Source: Amphritea japonica ATCC BAA-1530
Lineage (GTDB): Bacteria; Pseudomonadota; Gammaproteobacteria; Pseudomonadales; Balneatricaceae
Length of the DNA: 64,000 nt
Assembly (NCBI RefSeq): GCF_016592435.1
Contig: NZ_AP014545.1
Location: 2,550,693-2,614,692 of the forward strand
Reading direction: 5' to 3'
Both the position numbers and the translations under genes were made by a program. The notes under the pieces were generated by a model. The model was given only the letters and a program-made list of their open reading frames with translations, was not told where the DNA came from and did no database searches. Shown here one piece after another: positions 55,922-64,000 of this stretch (position 1 is its first letter; every line of letters begins with the position of its first letter).

Positions 55922-56238
55922 AAACTGTCTCCACCCAGCTCACGGGCACCCTGCTGAACAGTAACCACCATCCCTTCGCGAACTTCTGTCATACAGGCCT
56001 GTTTATTGGGTTTACCATCGATATTCATTAAGCATTCAAAACAAACACCCATCATGCAGTATGGCGCCCGGCCAGCACCGCTAACAGGGGTTGTCCGCGT
56101 AGGTCTAAGACCTGATCGCATCACCGCAGCGGCAACAGTTTCACCATCCAGGGCGATAACTTTTCGCCCTTCTACAGTGATTTCTACCGTTGCTCTTTCA
56201 TTACAGGGCAAACGGTTAAAGCTTAAATCTGCTGCCAT
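55918..56238 (-). CDS. Small [2Fe-2S] subunit (HcnA-like)
   Basis: A 106-residue ferredoxin-fold protein. Cluster ligands are in PYCMMGVCFECLMNIDG and KQACMTEV, the Cx4Cx2C...C pattern of HcnA and opine-oxidase small subunits. It overlaps the upstream FAD subunit by 23 bases and the downstream one by four. It should carry electrons between the two flavin subunits. Confidence 0.9.
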   Translation of the reverse strand: MAADLSFNRLPCNERATVEITVEGRKVIALDGETVAAAVMRSGLRPTRTTPVSGAGRAPYCMMGVCFECLMNIDGKPNKQACMTEVREGMVVTVQQGARELGGDSL

Positions 56239-57346
56239 GAAACTTCTCCAAATCTATAGCCGAATCGGCACTACCAGTCACAATCCAGTCAGCGACAGGC
56301 CCGGCATGTGCAGCCGCCAGCGTGACACCACTGTGACAGGTAACCAGATACGCTCCAGGGTATTGTTCCGACTGTTGATATATTGGATTGCCATCCGGAG
56401 TCATGATGCGCAAAGCGCCCCAGGAACGGATCAGGTTTACCTCTTTCAACAGCGGAAACATCGTAGTTGCACGATGAGCAATCTGCGCTAGAACCTCCGT
56501 TGTCGTACCTGTATCAAAACCAACATCTTCTTTTGAATCACCGCACTGAACGGTACCTTCTTCGGTCTGACGCACATGTCCGGTCGGATAGTGCAAAAAC
56601 GGACGCACCCGTTCTGCAATCAATACCTGCCCCCGGTTCGGAAAAACCGGTGCCTCAATTCCAACCATCGGCCCCAGATCTTTATTACCTAAACCGGCCG
56701 CCAGCACCACTTTGTTACAACTGAACTCACCCTGTGCTGTCTGTAAGATAAACTGCCCCTGTTGCGGGACAATATTGCCAACCCGGCCAGCATTAACCAG
56801 CTTGCCCCCGAGCGACTCAAAGCGTGCAACCAGCGCCTGCATCAGATACAGCGGATTGACATGACCATCTTCAGGTCCCCAGGTTGCGCCTGCTATCTCG
56901 GGGCCGATATCCGGAATCATTTCACGCAACTGTTGCAGGTCGAGTACCTCATAGGGATAACCTTCGGAATGCTCAACAGCCATCTGTTGCAACATTTCCT
57001 GACGCTTTTGCAGCTCAGCTTCGTTCAGGCAGACAAACAATCCTCCCCGCTGCTGCAGCTGGATATCGATGCCAGTGTGCTGGGTCAGATCATCTGCCAG
57101 CCCATCCCAGAGCCGAGCTGAAAGACGGGTAATGCGTGCATATTCAGGCAGGTTATCACCCTTGCCCTGCACCCAGACCAGGCCAAAATTCCCCCGTGAT
57201 GCCCGTAATGCAACATCACCTTCATCGTATACTGTGACCTGCTGCCCCTGCTTTTGAATCCCCAGCGCAATACAAAGTCCTACCAGGCCACCGCCAATTA
57301 CAGCTACGTCAGAGCTGCCACGGTTTATCCGCACACTCTCCGTCAT
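56216..57346 (-). CDS. FAD-dependent amino-acid oxidoreductase (HcnC/OoxB/DadA-like)
   Basis: A 376-residue flavoprotein of the DadA/glycine-oxidase fold: VAVIGGGLVGLCIALGIQKQ (FAD), RASRGNFGLVWVQGKG, and SWGALRIMTPDGNPIY near the C-terminus. It is likely the subunit that holds the amine substrate. Sits between dctP and the HcnA/HcnB-like genes; the three subunits overlap. The RGNFGLVWVQG segment differs from DadA, fitting a secondary amine or N-substituted amino acid rather than a simple D-amino acid, but this is inference. Confidence 0.88.
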   Translation of the reverse strand: MTESVRINRGSSDVAVIGGGLVGLCIALGIQKQGQQVTVYDEGDVALRASRGNFGLVWVQGKGDNLPEYARITRLSARLWDGLADDLTQHTGIDIQLQQRGGLFVCLNEAELQKRQEMLQQMAVEHSEGYPYEVLDLQQLREMIPDIGPEIAGATWGPEDGHVNPLYLMQALVARFESLGGKLVNAGRVGNIVPQQGQFILQTAQGEFSCNKVVLAAGLGNKDLGPMVGIEAPVFPNRGQVLIAERVRPFLHYPTGHVRQTEEGTVQCGDSKEDVGFDTGTTTEVLAQIAHRATTMFPLLKEVNLIRSWGALRIMTPDGNPIYQQSEQYPGAYLVTCHSGVTLAAAHAGPVADWIVTGSADSAIDLEKFHGSRFKL

Positions 57347-57385
57347 ATGCTTTCTCCAGTATAAAGAGGATTAATCGCTGAAAAG

Positions 57386-57411
57386 ACCGGCCAGACGAAT
57401 GCCTGACCGGT
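57386..57411 (-). other. Hairpin between dctP and the oxidase genes
   Basis: On the minus strand ACCGGTCAG pairs with CTGGCCGGT (one G-U), 10 bases past the dctP stop, followed by CTTTTC. It probably allows excess dctP mRNA over the downstream genes, as is common after binding-protein genes. Confidence 0.55.
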
Positions 57412-57420
57412 GGTTCAATA

Positions 57421-58422
57421 TTATTCAGCCAGTGCAGCGTCAAGAATCTGATCAGCCCACTCTTTACCGATATCATTGATGATTTCAGGCCATACGTTCT
57501 GCTTAACTTTTGCTGCAGTCGCGGCTAACTGCTCAGGCGTCACCTTAACGATAGTTGCGCCGGCATCAACCAGACGCTGCTCGTTAGCTGCCTGATCTGT
57601 TTCAGCAGTTGCCCAGCGGCTGTTTTCAAAATCCAGAGCAGCCTGGGAAAGCGCCTGCTGTTGATTCGCTTTAAGATCATTGAAACGTTCTTCATTGATC
57701 ATCAGGTACCAGACTTCAAAATGCGTATTAATCGGTACGTAGTACTTAGTCACGTCACGGAATGAAGCGTAATAACCTTCAGCACCCGAGCCGATAACAC
57801 CATCAACAACACCGGTTTGCACAGCGGTAAAAGCTTCAGAGAACGGCAAAGGTGAGCCGATATAACCTAAGTTATCCGCCAGCAGCTGAAAGACCTTGAT
57901 CGGTGGCACACGTACTTTAGCTGATTTGCTAACACCGGAATCCGCTGCACCCTCTACATCTTTGTTCAGCGCTACACCGCCAAAGTAAACAGGCCATGCA
58001 CCCAGCACTTTAATGCCCTGCTGCTTATAAAGATCCGATACGGTATTTCGCATCACAGAACCCGGGCCAAATTTCTTCTGCGCATCAGCCCAGTCCTGTG
58101 CCATATAAGGCAGAGAAACGATCTGGAAACGTTTATCAACGCTGGATGCAATTGGCTGCACAGCCATATCAACAGCCCCCAGGCCAACACGCTCCTGAAC
58201 TACCGTGTAGTCACCCAGAGCATTTGCCGGATACAGCTTAACTTTTAGCTTTCCATCGGTTGCAGCTTTTACAGCTTCAGCAAATTTAGTGGCATCCATA
58301 TCAATCGCCGTACCCTGCGGGCGAACGTGTGAAAGCTTAAGGGTTGCAGCTTCTACTGCCGTCATAGCCGCCAGCGATAAAGAAGCGGCCAGAACCAGCT
58401 TTTTAGAAAGTGATGTAAACAT
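57421..58422 (-). CDS. TRAP transporter substrate-binding protein (DctP family)
   Basis: A 333-residue periplasmic protein with a signal peptide cut near AVEAATLKL. DctP marks: KLSHVRPQGTAIDMDATKFA, SVDKRFQIVSLPYM, and the conserved arginine in KVRVPPIKVF that usually binds a carboxylate, then TAVQTGVVDGVIG. So the ligand is probably an organic or amino acid. It follows dctM and precedes the oxidase genes in one minus-strand operon. Confidence 0.93.
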   Translation of the reverse strand: MFTSLSKKLVLAASLSLAAMTAVEAATLKLSHVRPQGTAIDMDATKFAEAVKAATDGKLKVKLYPANALGDYTVVQERVGLGAVDMAVQPIASSVDKRFQIVSLPYMAQDWADAQKKFGPGSVMRNTVSDLYKQQGIKVLGAWPVYFGGVALNKDVEGAADSGVSKSAKVRVPPIKVFQLLADNLGYIGSPLPFSEAFTAVQTGVVDGVIGSGAEGYYASFRDVTKYYVPINTHFEVWYLMINEERFNDLKANQQQALSQAALDFENSRWATAETDQAANEQRLVDAGATIVKVTPEQLAATAAKVKQNVWPEIINDIGKEWADQILDAALAE

Positions 58423-58479
58423 TGATATTCCTCATTGTTGTTTTGTGTCCTTGCGGACCGTTTTTTATGTTTAACGTAC

Positions 58480-59778
58480 TTAGTAACCCATCATTGCCGG
58501 GATAGCTTCAGAAAGTTCAGGCCAGATCAGCACCAGTACCACGACTGGCAAATAACCGAACAAAAGCAGGATCATGGCGGGCTTGATAACCTCGGTAAAT
58601 TTCACTTTACCGATCCGCGCACCCAGATAAAGAATGCTGGCGTAAGGCGGAGTAACACCTCCCATCGCAGTGGTCACACCCATAATGGCGGCAAATTGAA
58701 TCGGGCTGACACCCAGCGCACTCATCAATGGCATTAGCAAAGGAGCAGTCAGAATGATCGCCGTGATATCGTTAACCACCATGCCGATGGCGAACAAAAA
58801 CAGCGTGACCATAATCAGCAGAACAGTCTTGTCCTGGGTTATCTCGAAGATAGATTCCACCAGCGCCTGGGGAATATCTTCCATAACGAAGAGTTGGCTC
58901 AGCATCAGACTGAAAAGAATCATAATCAGAATGGCACCCACCGCAGTGGCAGACTCCTTTCCGGCTTCAAGAAACTTTTTCCAGGTGAGTCCCCTATAGA
59001 TCATGAAACCTACCGGTAAGGCATAGATAACAGCGACCGCAGCAGCTTCTGTCGGTGTCATGATTCCGCCATAGATACCGCCAAGGATAATGACCGGCAT
59101 TAGCAATGCAGGAATCGCATGAACCGTATTGTTACCCGCCAGTTTCATGGTCTCGCTGAATGAGACTTTGTCATCCAGTACCAGTGGGAATTTTCGCGCC
59201 ATCACCAGGTTAACAATGGCAAAGTTGAACATGATCAGCAGGCCCGGCCCCAGAGTCGCCAGAAAGCTTGCCAGAATCGAGGTTTCTGTCACCCAGCCAT
59301 ACACAATCATGGTGACACTGGGCGGAATTAGTAGTCCCAGAATTGATGAGTTAGCAATCAATGCCGTGGCATATGCACGGGGATAGCCCTTACGCTCCAT
59401 CTCCGGAATCAACAGTGGACCGATTGCCGCAATACCCGTCAGACCACTGCCTGAGATTGCCCCGATAATGGCACAGCTAATAGAAGCAACGACGCCCAAT
59501 CCGCCTCTGACGCGGCCAACAAAAATATTAACAAACTTAAGTAAGCTCGCCGCGATCCCACTGACACTCATAATCGTGCCGGCAAAAACAAACAGCGGTA
59601 TGGCTAGCAATATCGGGTTAGTCAGCTGACTAAACCCCCACAGCATCATCCCTTTGAAAGTGACTTCGCCAACCAGCGCCATCACCATTAAACCGGCGCC
59701 AAAACAATATGGCAGCGGTACACCCAGACTCAGTAGAATAACGAGTACGGCAAACGCTAACAGTGCTATCTCAACCAT
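58480..59778 (-). CDS. TRAP transporter large permease (DctM family)
   Basis: 432 residues from MVEIALLAFAVLVILLSLG; further upstream codons are open but overlap dctQ more and are not family-like. About twelve membrane segments; GIAAIGPLLIPEMERKGYP, SSILGLLIPPSVTMIVYG and GVTTAMGGVTPPYASILYLG are DctM marks. It overlaps the dctQ gene by eight bases. It forms the Na+-driven permease with DctQ. Confidence 0.94.
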   Translation of the reverse strand: MVEIALLAFAVLVILLSLGVPLPYCFGAGLMVMALVGEVTFKGMMLWGFSQLTNPILLAIPLFVFAGTIMSVSGIAASLLKFVNIFVGRVRGGLGVVASISCAIIGAISGSGLTGIAAIGPLLIPEMERKGYPRAYATALIANSSILGLLIPPSVTMIVYGWVTETSILASFLATLGPGLLIMFNFAIVNLVMARKFPLVLDDKVSFSETMKLAGNNTVHAIPALLMPVIILGGIYGGIMTPTEAAAVAVIYALPVGFMIYRGLTWKKFLEAGKESATAVGAILIMILFSLMLSQLFVMEDIPQALVESIFEITQDKTVLLIMVTLFLFAIGMVVNDITAIILTAPLLMPLMSALGVSPIQFAAIMGVTTAMGGVTPPYASILYLGARIGKVKFTEVIKPAMILLLFGYLPVVVLVLIWPELSEAIPAMMGY

Positions 59779-60331
59779 TGTTACGATCCTCCTTCGGTGA
59801 CAGCAACTGGAACTCATCCAGCTCATCCGTGTGTGGATGCTCATGATCAATCAATTTATCGACTTCCGATCCGCCGGCCAGCAACACACGAACATGCCTG
59901 GACAGATGCAACAGAACATAAAAGGTCATCAGTAACAGACCGATAAACAGCGCAGATTCATAGATAAGTGTGGGCAGATAAAGGGTCGGGGTCTCTTTCG
60001 ATACCCGCATCGCATATTGGAAGTAATCCCAGGCCCAGTAGGTCAGCCAGCCTGAGATAACCAGACTGATAGATTCAGAAACGACCAGCAAAATATGCCG
60101 TGCCCGTTCTGTTTTAAGGAAGATTTCGAGCACATTCGCACGAATCTGAGTGTCTTCCCGGGAAGCGTTAACTGCGCCGAGAATATATAGCCATAAGGTC
60201 GGAATAACAGCGATCTCTTCAAGCCCCATGATAGGCGTCTCGAAAACATAGCGCGTTATTACCTGCACGAATTGCATACCTGCAACCGTACTGATCAATA
60301 TCGCCAAAGTGTATCTAAACAATGTCTCCAT
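59771..60331 (-). CDS. TRAP transporter small permease (DctQ family)
   Basis: 186 residues from METLFRYTLAILISTVAGMQ with four membrane segments; VITRYVFETPIMGLEEIAVI and WLYILGAVNASREDTQIRAN are DctQ marks. An earlier start at 60382 is less likely. First gene of the operon dctQ-dctM-dctP-oxidase-ridA, divergent from the OccR-like LysR gene. The tail after LLAGG is charged and cytoplasmic. Confidence 0.92.
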   Translation of the reverse strand: METLFRYTLAILISTVAGMQFVQVITRYVFETPIMGLEEIAVIPTLWLYILGAVNASREDTQIRANVLEIFLKTERARHILLVVSESISLVISGWLTYWAWDYFQYAMRVSKETPTLYLPTLIYESALFIGLLLMTFYVLLHLSRHVRVLLAGGSEVDKLIDHEHPHTDELDEFQLLSPKEDRNNG

Positions 60332-60380
60332 AATTATTATCTCTTGTTGGAGCTCATAATCAGTGCCTCCTGAGAAGCAC

Positions 60381-60466
60381 ACTTGATGTTGTATTTACAT
60401 GATCATAAATCGAACAAATAATATCAAATCATGAATATTACATACTTAATAACTTGATGTTATATT
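60381..60466. promoter_or_regulatory. Direct repeats in the divergent LysR/dctQ promoter region
   Basis: ACTTGATGTTGTATT (60381-60395) and ACTTGATGTTATATT (60452-60466) match at 14 of 15 positions and lie 71 bases apart. One is close to the dctQ start, the other to the LysR start. They may be sites of the LysR regulator. Confidence 0.45.
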
Positions 60467-60492
60467 ATAGATCACTCAGGAGACTATCATCT

Positions 60493-61428
60493 ATGGCTCA
60501 GTTAAGTTTCAGACAAGTCGAGGCATTTCGCGCGGTAATGATTGCCGGCACTACAACAGGCGCTGCAGAAATACTTTTCATTTCACAGCCGGCAGTCAGC
60601 CGACTATTAAGTGATTTTGAAGACTCGGTGAAGGTGCCGTTGTTTGATCGACTGAAGAAAAGATTAGTCCCGACACCGGAAGCCCTGATTCTGTTTGAGG
60701 AGGTCGAACGCTCTTTCGTCGGTATCGAAAAACTGGCACGTACTGCTGAAGAATTAAGGACGTTTCATCGGGGGACGCTGCGAATAGCCTGTATGCCAGC
60801 CCTTGCTCAGGCGTTTCTACCGCAGGTTTCCCGGGAGTTTATGGAACTGAATCAGGGTGTCTCGATGACACTACAGGTACGTAGCTCTCAACAGGTCGCA
60901 GACTGGATCTCTACCCAACATTTCGATATCGGCTTTGCTGCCGTCGCCGTATCAGACCCATCCATAAAAACAGAACTGCTGGCACGCAGCGAAATGGTCT
61001 GTATCCTGCCTCCCGGACACCCGCTTGAGCATAACGAACTCATCGAGCCGCAAGATCTTAAATACGACGTTTTTATTTCGCTGGGCACGGAGCATCGATA
61101 CAAGGTAGACGATGCTTTCGAGAATGCCGAGGTAAAAAGGAAAATGTTGTTTGATACTCAGGTATCCCATATCGCCTGTAGTTATGTACTTTCAGGCTCA
61201 GGGGTGTCTCTGGTTGATCCGGTAACCGCGCTGAGTTTTATCAAGCAGGGCCTTATAGTCAAACCCTTCTCTATCTCAGTACCCTTTAAATACAACCTGA
61301 TATATCCGGCCACCCGTCCCGTCTCTCAGCTGGCACTGGATTTTTGTAAACTGCTAAAGATCCGCTTAACTGAGTTGGCTGAGGGGTCGGATAACCTGTT
61401 TAAAATATTAGAAAAAAAGAAACTATAG
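60493..61428 (+). CDS. LysR-family regulator, OccR/NocR-like
   Basis: 311 residues from MAQLSFRQVEAFRAVMIAG. The helix-turn-helix (RQVEAFRAVMIAGTTTGAAE, SQPAVSRLLSDFE) is close to that of OccR and NocR, the opine-responsive regulators of Agrobacterium, as I recall those sequences. It is divergent from the TRAP/opine-oxidase-like operon, which supports a role as its activator with an opine-like or other N-substituted amino acid as ligand. Confidence 0.9.
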   Translation: MAQLSFRQVEAFRAVMIAGTTTGAAEILFISQPAVSRLLSDFEDSVKVPLFDRLKKRLVPTPEALILFEEVERSFVGIEKLARTAEELRTFHRGTLRIACMPALAQAFLPQVSREFMELNQGVSMTLQVRSSQQVADWISTQHFDIGFAAVAVSDPSIKTELLARSEMVCILPPGHPLEHNELIEPQDLKYDVFISLGTEHRYKVDDAFENAEVKRKMLFDTQVSHIACSYVLSGSGVSLVDPVTALSFIKQGLIVKPFSISVPFKYNLIYPATRPVSQLALDFCKLLKIRLTELAEGSDNLFKILEKKKL

Positions 61429-61448
61429 CTATAACTACTTTCGAAGAA

Positions 61449-61479
61449 GCCCCCGACAGCCAACATTACTGGCGGGGGC
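61449..61479. terminator. Hairpin between the LysR and hupE genes
   Basis: GCCCCC and GGGGGC pair, with GCCA and TGGC inside, between the converging stops. There is no clear T run; it may slow polymerase from both sides. Confidence 0.45.
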
Positions 61480-61487
61480 CATTCAGT

Positions 61488-62069
61488 CTATACCGCTGAT
61501 AGCACTCCAAAAGCCGCTACGGCCACACCCGAAATACGGGAGATCATGCCCAGGCTATAGCGGTCTGCCAGCTGCCCCAGCCGGGTACCTGCCACTAGCA
61601 GTACTGTGGTAGTAATCAAGAAGCCTGCTATATATGCAACCGGATTCACTGCCAACGGCAGTTCAGCGCCGTGGGCCAAACCATGGAAGAGCGCGAAGCC
61701 CGCAGCAACTACCATTCCTGCAATCAGGGTAAAACGTACCGCCAGTGCCAGCAATACGCCTGCAGCCATCACTGATACAACGATTCCCTGCTCAACAAAA
61801 GGTACTGTCAGTCCGCCAACCGCCAATAGAGTACCAACGACCATCGCCAGCAGAAATGCTGCAGGAACGGCTGTACCTACCCTGCTTTTGCTATAGCCTG
61901 CCGCCATCAGACCGACCGCCAGCATCACCAATAGATGGTCTGCTCCTGACAACGGATGAAGCAGCCCCTGGAAAAAGCCGGCCACTTGATGCCCGGTATG
62001 CGCCATCGCAGAAAGCGGAGCCAGTGCACCGATAAGGGTTAACAGACGTAACTGATTGCGTTTATTCAT
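61488..62069 (-). CDS. HupE/UreJ-family nickel transport protein
   Basis: A 193-residue membrane protein with a signal-like N-terminus (LSAMAHTGHQ) and about six membrane segments. The HupE/UreJ mark HPLSGADHLLVMLAVG is present (near residue 38), with LFHGLAHGAEL as a second histidine-rich site. It lies 28 bases past ureG, so nickel import for urease (UreJ role) is the likely job. Confidence 0.92.
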   Translation of the reverse strand: MNKRNQLRLLTLIGALAPLSAMAHTGHQVAGFFQGLLHPLSGADHLLVMLAVGLMAAGYSKSRVGTAVPAAFLLAMVVGTLLAVGGLTVPFVEQGIVVSVMAAGVLLALAVRFTLIAGMVVAAGFALFHGLAHGAELPLAVNPVAYIAGFLITTTVLLVAGTRLGQLADRYSLGMISRISGVAVAAFGVLSAV

Positions 62070-62097
62070 TGTGTGCTCCTGAAAAGCCTATTAAGTA

Positions 62098-62769
62098 TTA
62101 AACCACTGCCTTAACCGGAGGCAGCTGCTTAGATTCCAGCATCCCTTCGGTGACGATAAACTCGAGAATCTTTTCCAGACCTTCAGCCTTCTTCAGGTTA
62201 GAGAAGACAAAAGGTCGGTCGCCGCGCATGCGTTTGGCATCCACATCCATCACGTCAAGGGATGCACCCACCAATGGCGCCAGATCTGTTTTATTAATAA
62301 TCAACAGATCAGAACGGGTGATACCGGGGCCTCCTTTACGGGGAATCTTATCGCCCGCAGAGACATCGATGACATAGATGGTCAGATCTGAAAGTTCCGG
62401 ACTGAACGTGGCGCTGAGGTTGTCACCGCCACTTTCAACAAAAACCACATCCAGCTCACCGTGACGAGCGATCAGCTGATCGATCGCCGCCAGATTCATC
62501 GAGGCATCTTCACGTATCGCGGTATGCGGACAGCCACCGGTTTCCACACCGATAATGCGGTCGGCATCCAGTGCTTCGTGTTGCGTCAGAAATTTAGCAT
62601 CTTCCTTGGTATAGATATCGTTAGTGACCACAGCGATATCATAATGTTCGCGCATCGCGGAACAGAGTGAGCGTAGCAACGCTGTTTTACCCGAGCCTAC
62701 CGGGCCGCCGACACCGATTCGAAGTGTCTGTTTTTGCGGGTTTGTCTGGTTGTTAGTTGTTGTGCTCAA
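62098..62769 (-). CDS. ureG: Urease accessory GTPase UreG
   Basis: 223 residues from a TTG start chosen because GGAGAG lies 5 bases upstream and the protein then has the usual UreG length before the P-loop ([13 protein letters not shown]). Longer in-frame starts run into the ureF gene. The metal-binding CPH motif is in [28 protein letters not shown] follows. UreG hydrolyses GTP to drive nickel insertion into urease with UreD, UreF and UreE. Confidence 0.96.
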   Translation of the reverse strand: MSTTTNNQTNPQKQTLRIGVGGPVGSGKTALLRSLCSAMREHYDIAVVTNDIYTKEDAKFLTQHEALDADRIIGVETGGCPHTAIREDASMNLAAIDQLIARHGELDVVFVESGGDNLSATFSPELSDLTIYVIDVSAGDKIPRKGGPGITRSDLLIINKTDLAPLVGASLDVMDVDAKRMRGDRPFVFSNLKKAEGLEKILEFIVTEGMLESKQLPPVKAVV

Positions 62770-62806
62770 AATAACTCTCCTGAATTCTGTCGTTTCTGCC
62801 CTAAGG

Positions 62807-63487
62807 TCAGGAACGGAACAATCTCGAATACTGTGTTTCATGGGCAGCACTGGCAATTGCCAACCCCTGCAGACCATTACCAATCTCATCCTCTGTCACC
62901 TGTTCTGCCCGGGTGATCGCCTGGGGCAACAGTGGCTGTAGTTCACCGAGCAGTAACTGCGCCTGGGTCTGCCCCAGCGGCACCAGTTTAGTCGCTGCCG
63001 CGACCTGGTTTTCTAACCATGACCAGAGGAACCCCAATGCCGCAGTCGGATAATCGATCTGCCAGTTTTGCGCGGCTATACCGAACAAAACGACAAAACT
63101 TAACTCACCGAATATTGGTAATGGCTGCGAAACACCCAGACTCACCAATAAGCGGTTCATCGCCTCACCCATGGCACTATCCGTTAACCGAAGCTCGCGG
63201 GTTTCACGACAGGCCAGCGCCAGATCATTACACTGCATCAAGCGTTTCTCATCACCGGCTTCTGCCGCGGCCATCGCCAGCTTCAACAGCGGCAGATCGG
63301 TCTGGGCAACAGAGTAAAGCAGCTGCTGTTCAAGCCACTCAGATACCTGTTGTGACTTCTTAATCCAGCCGGTTTCAATGGCATATTCCAGCCCCTGAGA
63401 GAATGCATAACCCCCTATCGGCAGACTCACACTACTGAGCTGCATCAACCTTAAGAGAGCAGTATCAGTGGTGGTGATGGCCGCCAT
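62807..63487 (-). CDS. ureF: Urease accessory protein UreF
   Basis: 226 residues from [19 protein letters not shown] (an ATG nine codons earlier is also open and overlaps ureE more). [21 protein letters not shown] is the UreF mark, and the C-terminal [20 protein letters not shown] is typical. UreF binds UreD and UreG on apo-urease. It overlaps the end of ureE by 23 bases. Order ureC-ureE-ureF-ureG-hupE is common in gammaproteobacteria. Confidence 0.95.
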   Translation of the reverse strand: MAAITTTDTALLRLMQLSSVSLPIGGYAFSQGLEYAIETGWIKKSQQVSEWLEQQLLYSVAQTDLPLLKLAMAAAEAGDEKRLMQCNDLALACRETRELRLTDSAMGEAMNRLLVSLGVSQPLPIFGELSFVVLFGIAAQNWQIDYPTAALGFLWSWLENQVAAATKLVPLGQTQAQLLLGELQPLLPQAITRAEQVTEDEIGNGLQGLAIASAAHETQYSRLFRS

Positions 63488-63911
63488 TACTGTAGGCTCC
63501 TGATTCCGGTACAAAAACAGCTTCTTTATGGGTCAGTGTCAAACCTAATAGTTCGAGCATCTCCTCCAACACATGGTCAGGTTGCATCACTAACCAGCGT
63601 ACCCCCACCTGTAGTTTTACGTGCCGGTTACCCAGGTGATAACAAGCGCGGGCGAAGGTATGCCAGTCTTCACATTCGGCATAGGTCACCGGTTCAACTG
63701 CCCCTTCAACCTGAACATATTTACCACAGGTTGTTTTGAGGTATTCACCCACCAGCAAGGGCTTACCCCGTTCCAGAAACAGGCGCACCTCTTCACCGTT
63801 CTCGCCAGTCAGTTTCAGCCGCCCCCGATCACGCTGCTCATGACTCAAAACCACTGTGGTAAACACAACACCATGACAGTGATCGCCTAAACGTTCATAC
63901 ACTTCCAACAT
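63465..63911 (-). CDS. ureE: Urease accessory nickel chaperone UreE
   Basis: A 148-residue protein. Peptide-binding and metal-binding domains are as usual; the central ACYHLGNRHVKLQV holds the conserved nickel-site histidine. The C-terminus ends GGHHHH, a short histidine tail that can bind extra nickel. It lies between ureC and ureF, 12 bases past ureC. Confidence 0.95.
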   Translation of the reverse strand: MLEVYERLGDHCHGVVFTTVVLSHEQRDRGRLKLTGENGEEVRLFLERGKPLLVGEYLKTTCGKYVQVEGAVEPVTYAECEDWHTFARACYHLGNRHVKLQVGVRWLVMQPDHVLEEMLELLGLTLTHKEAVFVPESGAYSNGGHHHH

Positions 63912-63923
63912 CAGATGCCTCTC

Positions 63924-64000
63924 TTAAAACAAGTTGTATAACTGAGCCAGTGGTAACTCGGCTGCCGGCTCACAGGTGAGTAGTTCGCCATCAGCCCGCA
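63924..64000 (-). CDS. ureC: Urease alpha subunit, C-terminal end only
   Basis: The last 25 codons of a gene that enters from the right edge. The translated end, RADGELLTCEPAAELPLAQL then YNLF, matches the UreC C-terminus (GE.LTCEPA..LPLAQRYFLF). So the structural urease genes lie just outside the window, upstream in the same operon. Confidence 0.92.
   Translation of the reverse strand, partial: RADGELLTCEPAAELPLAQLYNLF

Noticed and set aside
54512-57346. Hydrogen cyanide synthase (hcnABC)
   Set aside because: Subunit types match, but gene order, the TRAP transporter, RidA and the OccR-like regulator point to catabolism. A phylogeny would be decisive.
54512-57346. D-hydroxyproline dehydrogenase complex
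   Set aside because: Possible by subunit type, but no hydroxyproline epimerase, dihydrodipicolinate synthase-like deaminase or ketoglutarate semialdehyde dehydrogenase lies beside it. Kept only as an alternative.
1-64000. CRISPR arrays, prophage, insertion sequences, tRNA or rRNA genes
   Set aside because: No regular repeat-spacer pattern, integrase, transposase or tRNA-like fold was seen on reading both strands. A tRNAscan or IS search could still find short remnants.

Overview
The window reads as chromosome of a marine, heterotrophic gammaproteobacterium, most like the Oceanospirillaceae (Amphritea, Neptunomonas or Marinobacterium type). This placement is an inference from gene content: an ectoine operon, TRAP and AGCS sodium-coupled transporters, many amino-acid catabolic modules each with its own LysR, Lrp, MarR or XRE regulator, and gammaproteobacterial housekeeping genes such as yaiL, cspA-like and ybaN. 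Coding density is high. I saw no prophage, intact insertion sequence, CRISPR array, tRNA or rRNA gene.

Layout. 0-11.5 kb: small household and redox genes (ppiC end, LysR, LysE exporter, an orphan NosR-type flavo/iron-sulfur membrane protein, LysR with a divergent flavodoxin-fold reductase, cytochrome b561 plus YceI, thioesterase, LOG protein, two cold-shock proteins, yaiL, FMN reductase plus DUF938 methyltransferase). 11.5-13.26 kb: a gene-poor stretch with terminators, a possible small protein, a strong small-RNA candidate and a structured gcvP 3' end. 13.3-26.2 kb: a glycine module, sdaA-glyA-gcvH-gcvP on the minus strand and an XRE/cupin regulator, AGCS symporter, gcvT, lipA and thrB-like kinase on the plus strand. 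Together these turn glycine into methylene-THF, serine and pyruvate. 28.1-31.3 kb: ectABC with divergent ectR. 31.5-39.2 kb: a D-amino-acid module (alr, ridA, dadA with divergent Lrp; LysR with divergent dsdA, then a second AGCS symporter). 39.4-48 kb: hydrolase, LysR with divergent omega-aminotransferase, XRE/cupin regulator, then gcdH, a CaiB-type CoA-transferase and a semialdehyde dehydrogenase, which fit glutarate/lysine breakdown. 48-54 kb: ybaN, metE, murI and small genes. 54-61.4 kb: a TRAP transporter, a three-subunit HcnABC/opine-oxidase-like flavoenzyme, a RidA protein and a divergent OccR-like LysR regulator. 61.5-64 kb: urease accessory genes (hupE/ureJ, ureG, ureF, ureE) and the 3' end of ureC.

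How the genes work together. The window is a hub for nitrogenous small molecules: D-alanine, D-serine, glycine, serine, omega-amino acids, glutarate, probably an N-substituted amino acid, and urea. Most end in pyruvate, C1 units or ammonium. The most interesting points are the TRAP plus opine-oxidase-like cluster, which may take up opines made by marine invertebrates; the structured RNA region at 12.4-13.26 kb; a repeated palindrome that may be the operator of the glycine XRE/cupin regulator; and paired palindromes that match an EctR-type operator. All functions come from reading the sequence and memory of the families; no database search was run.
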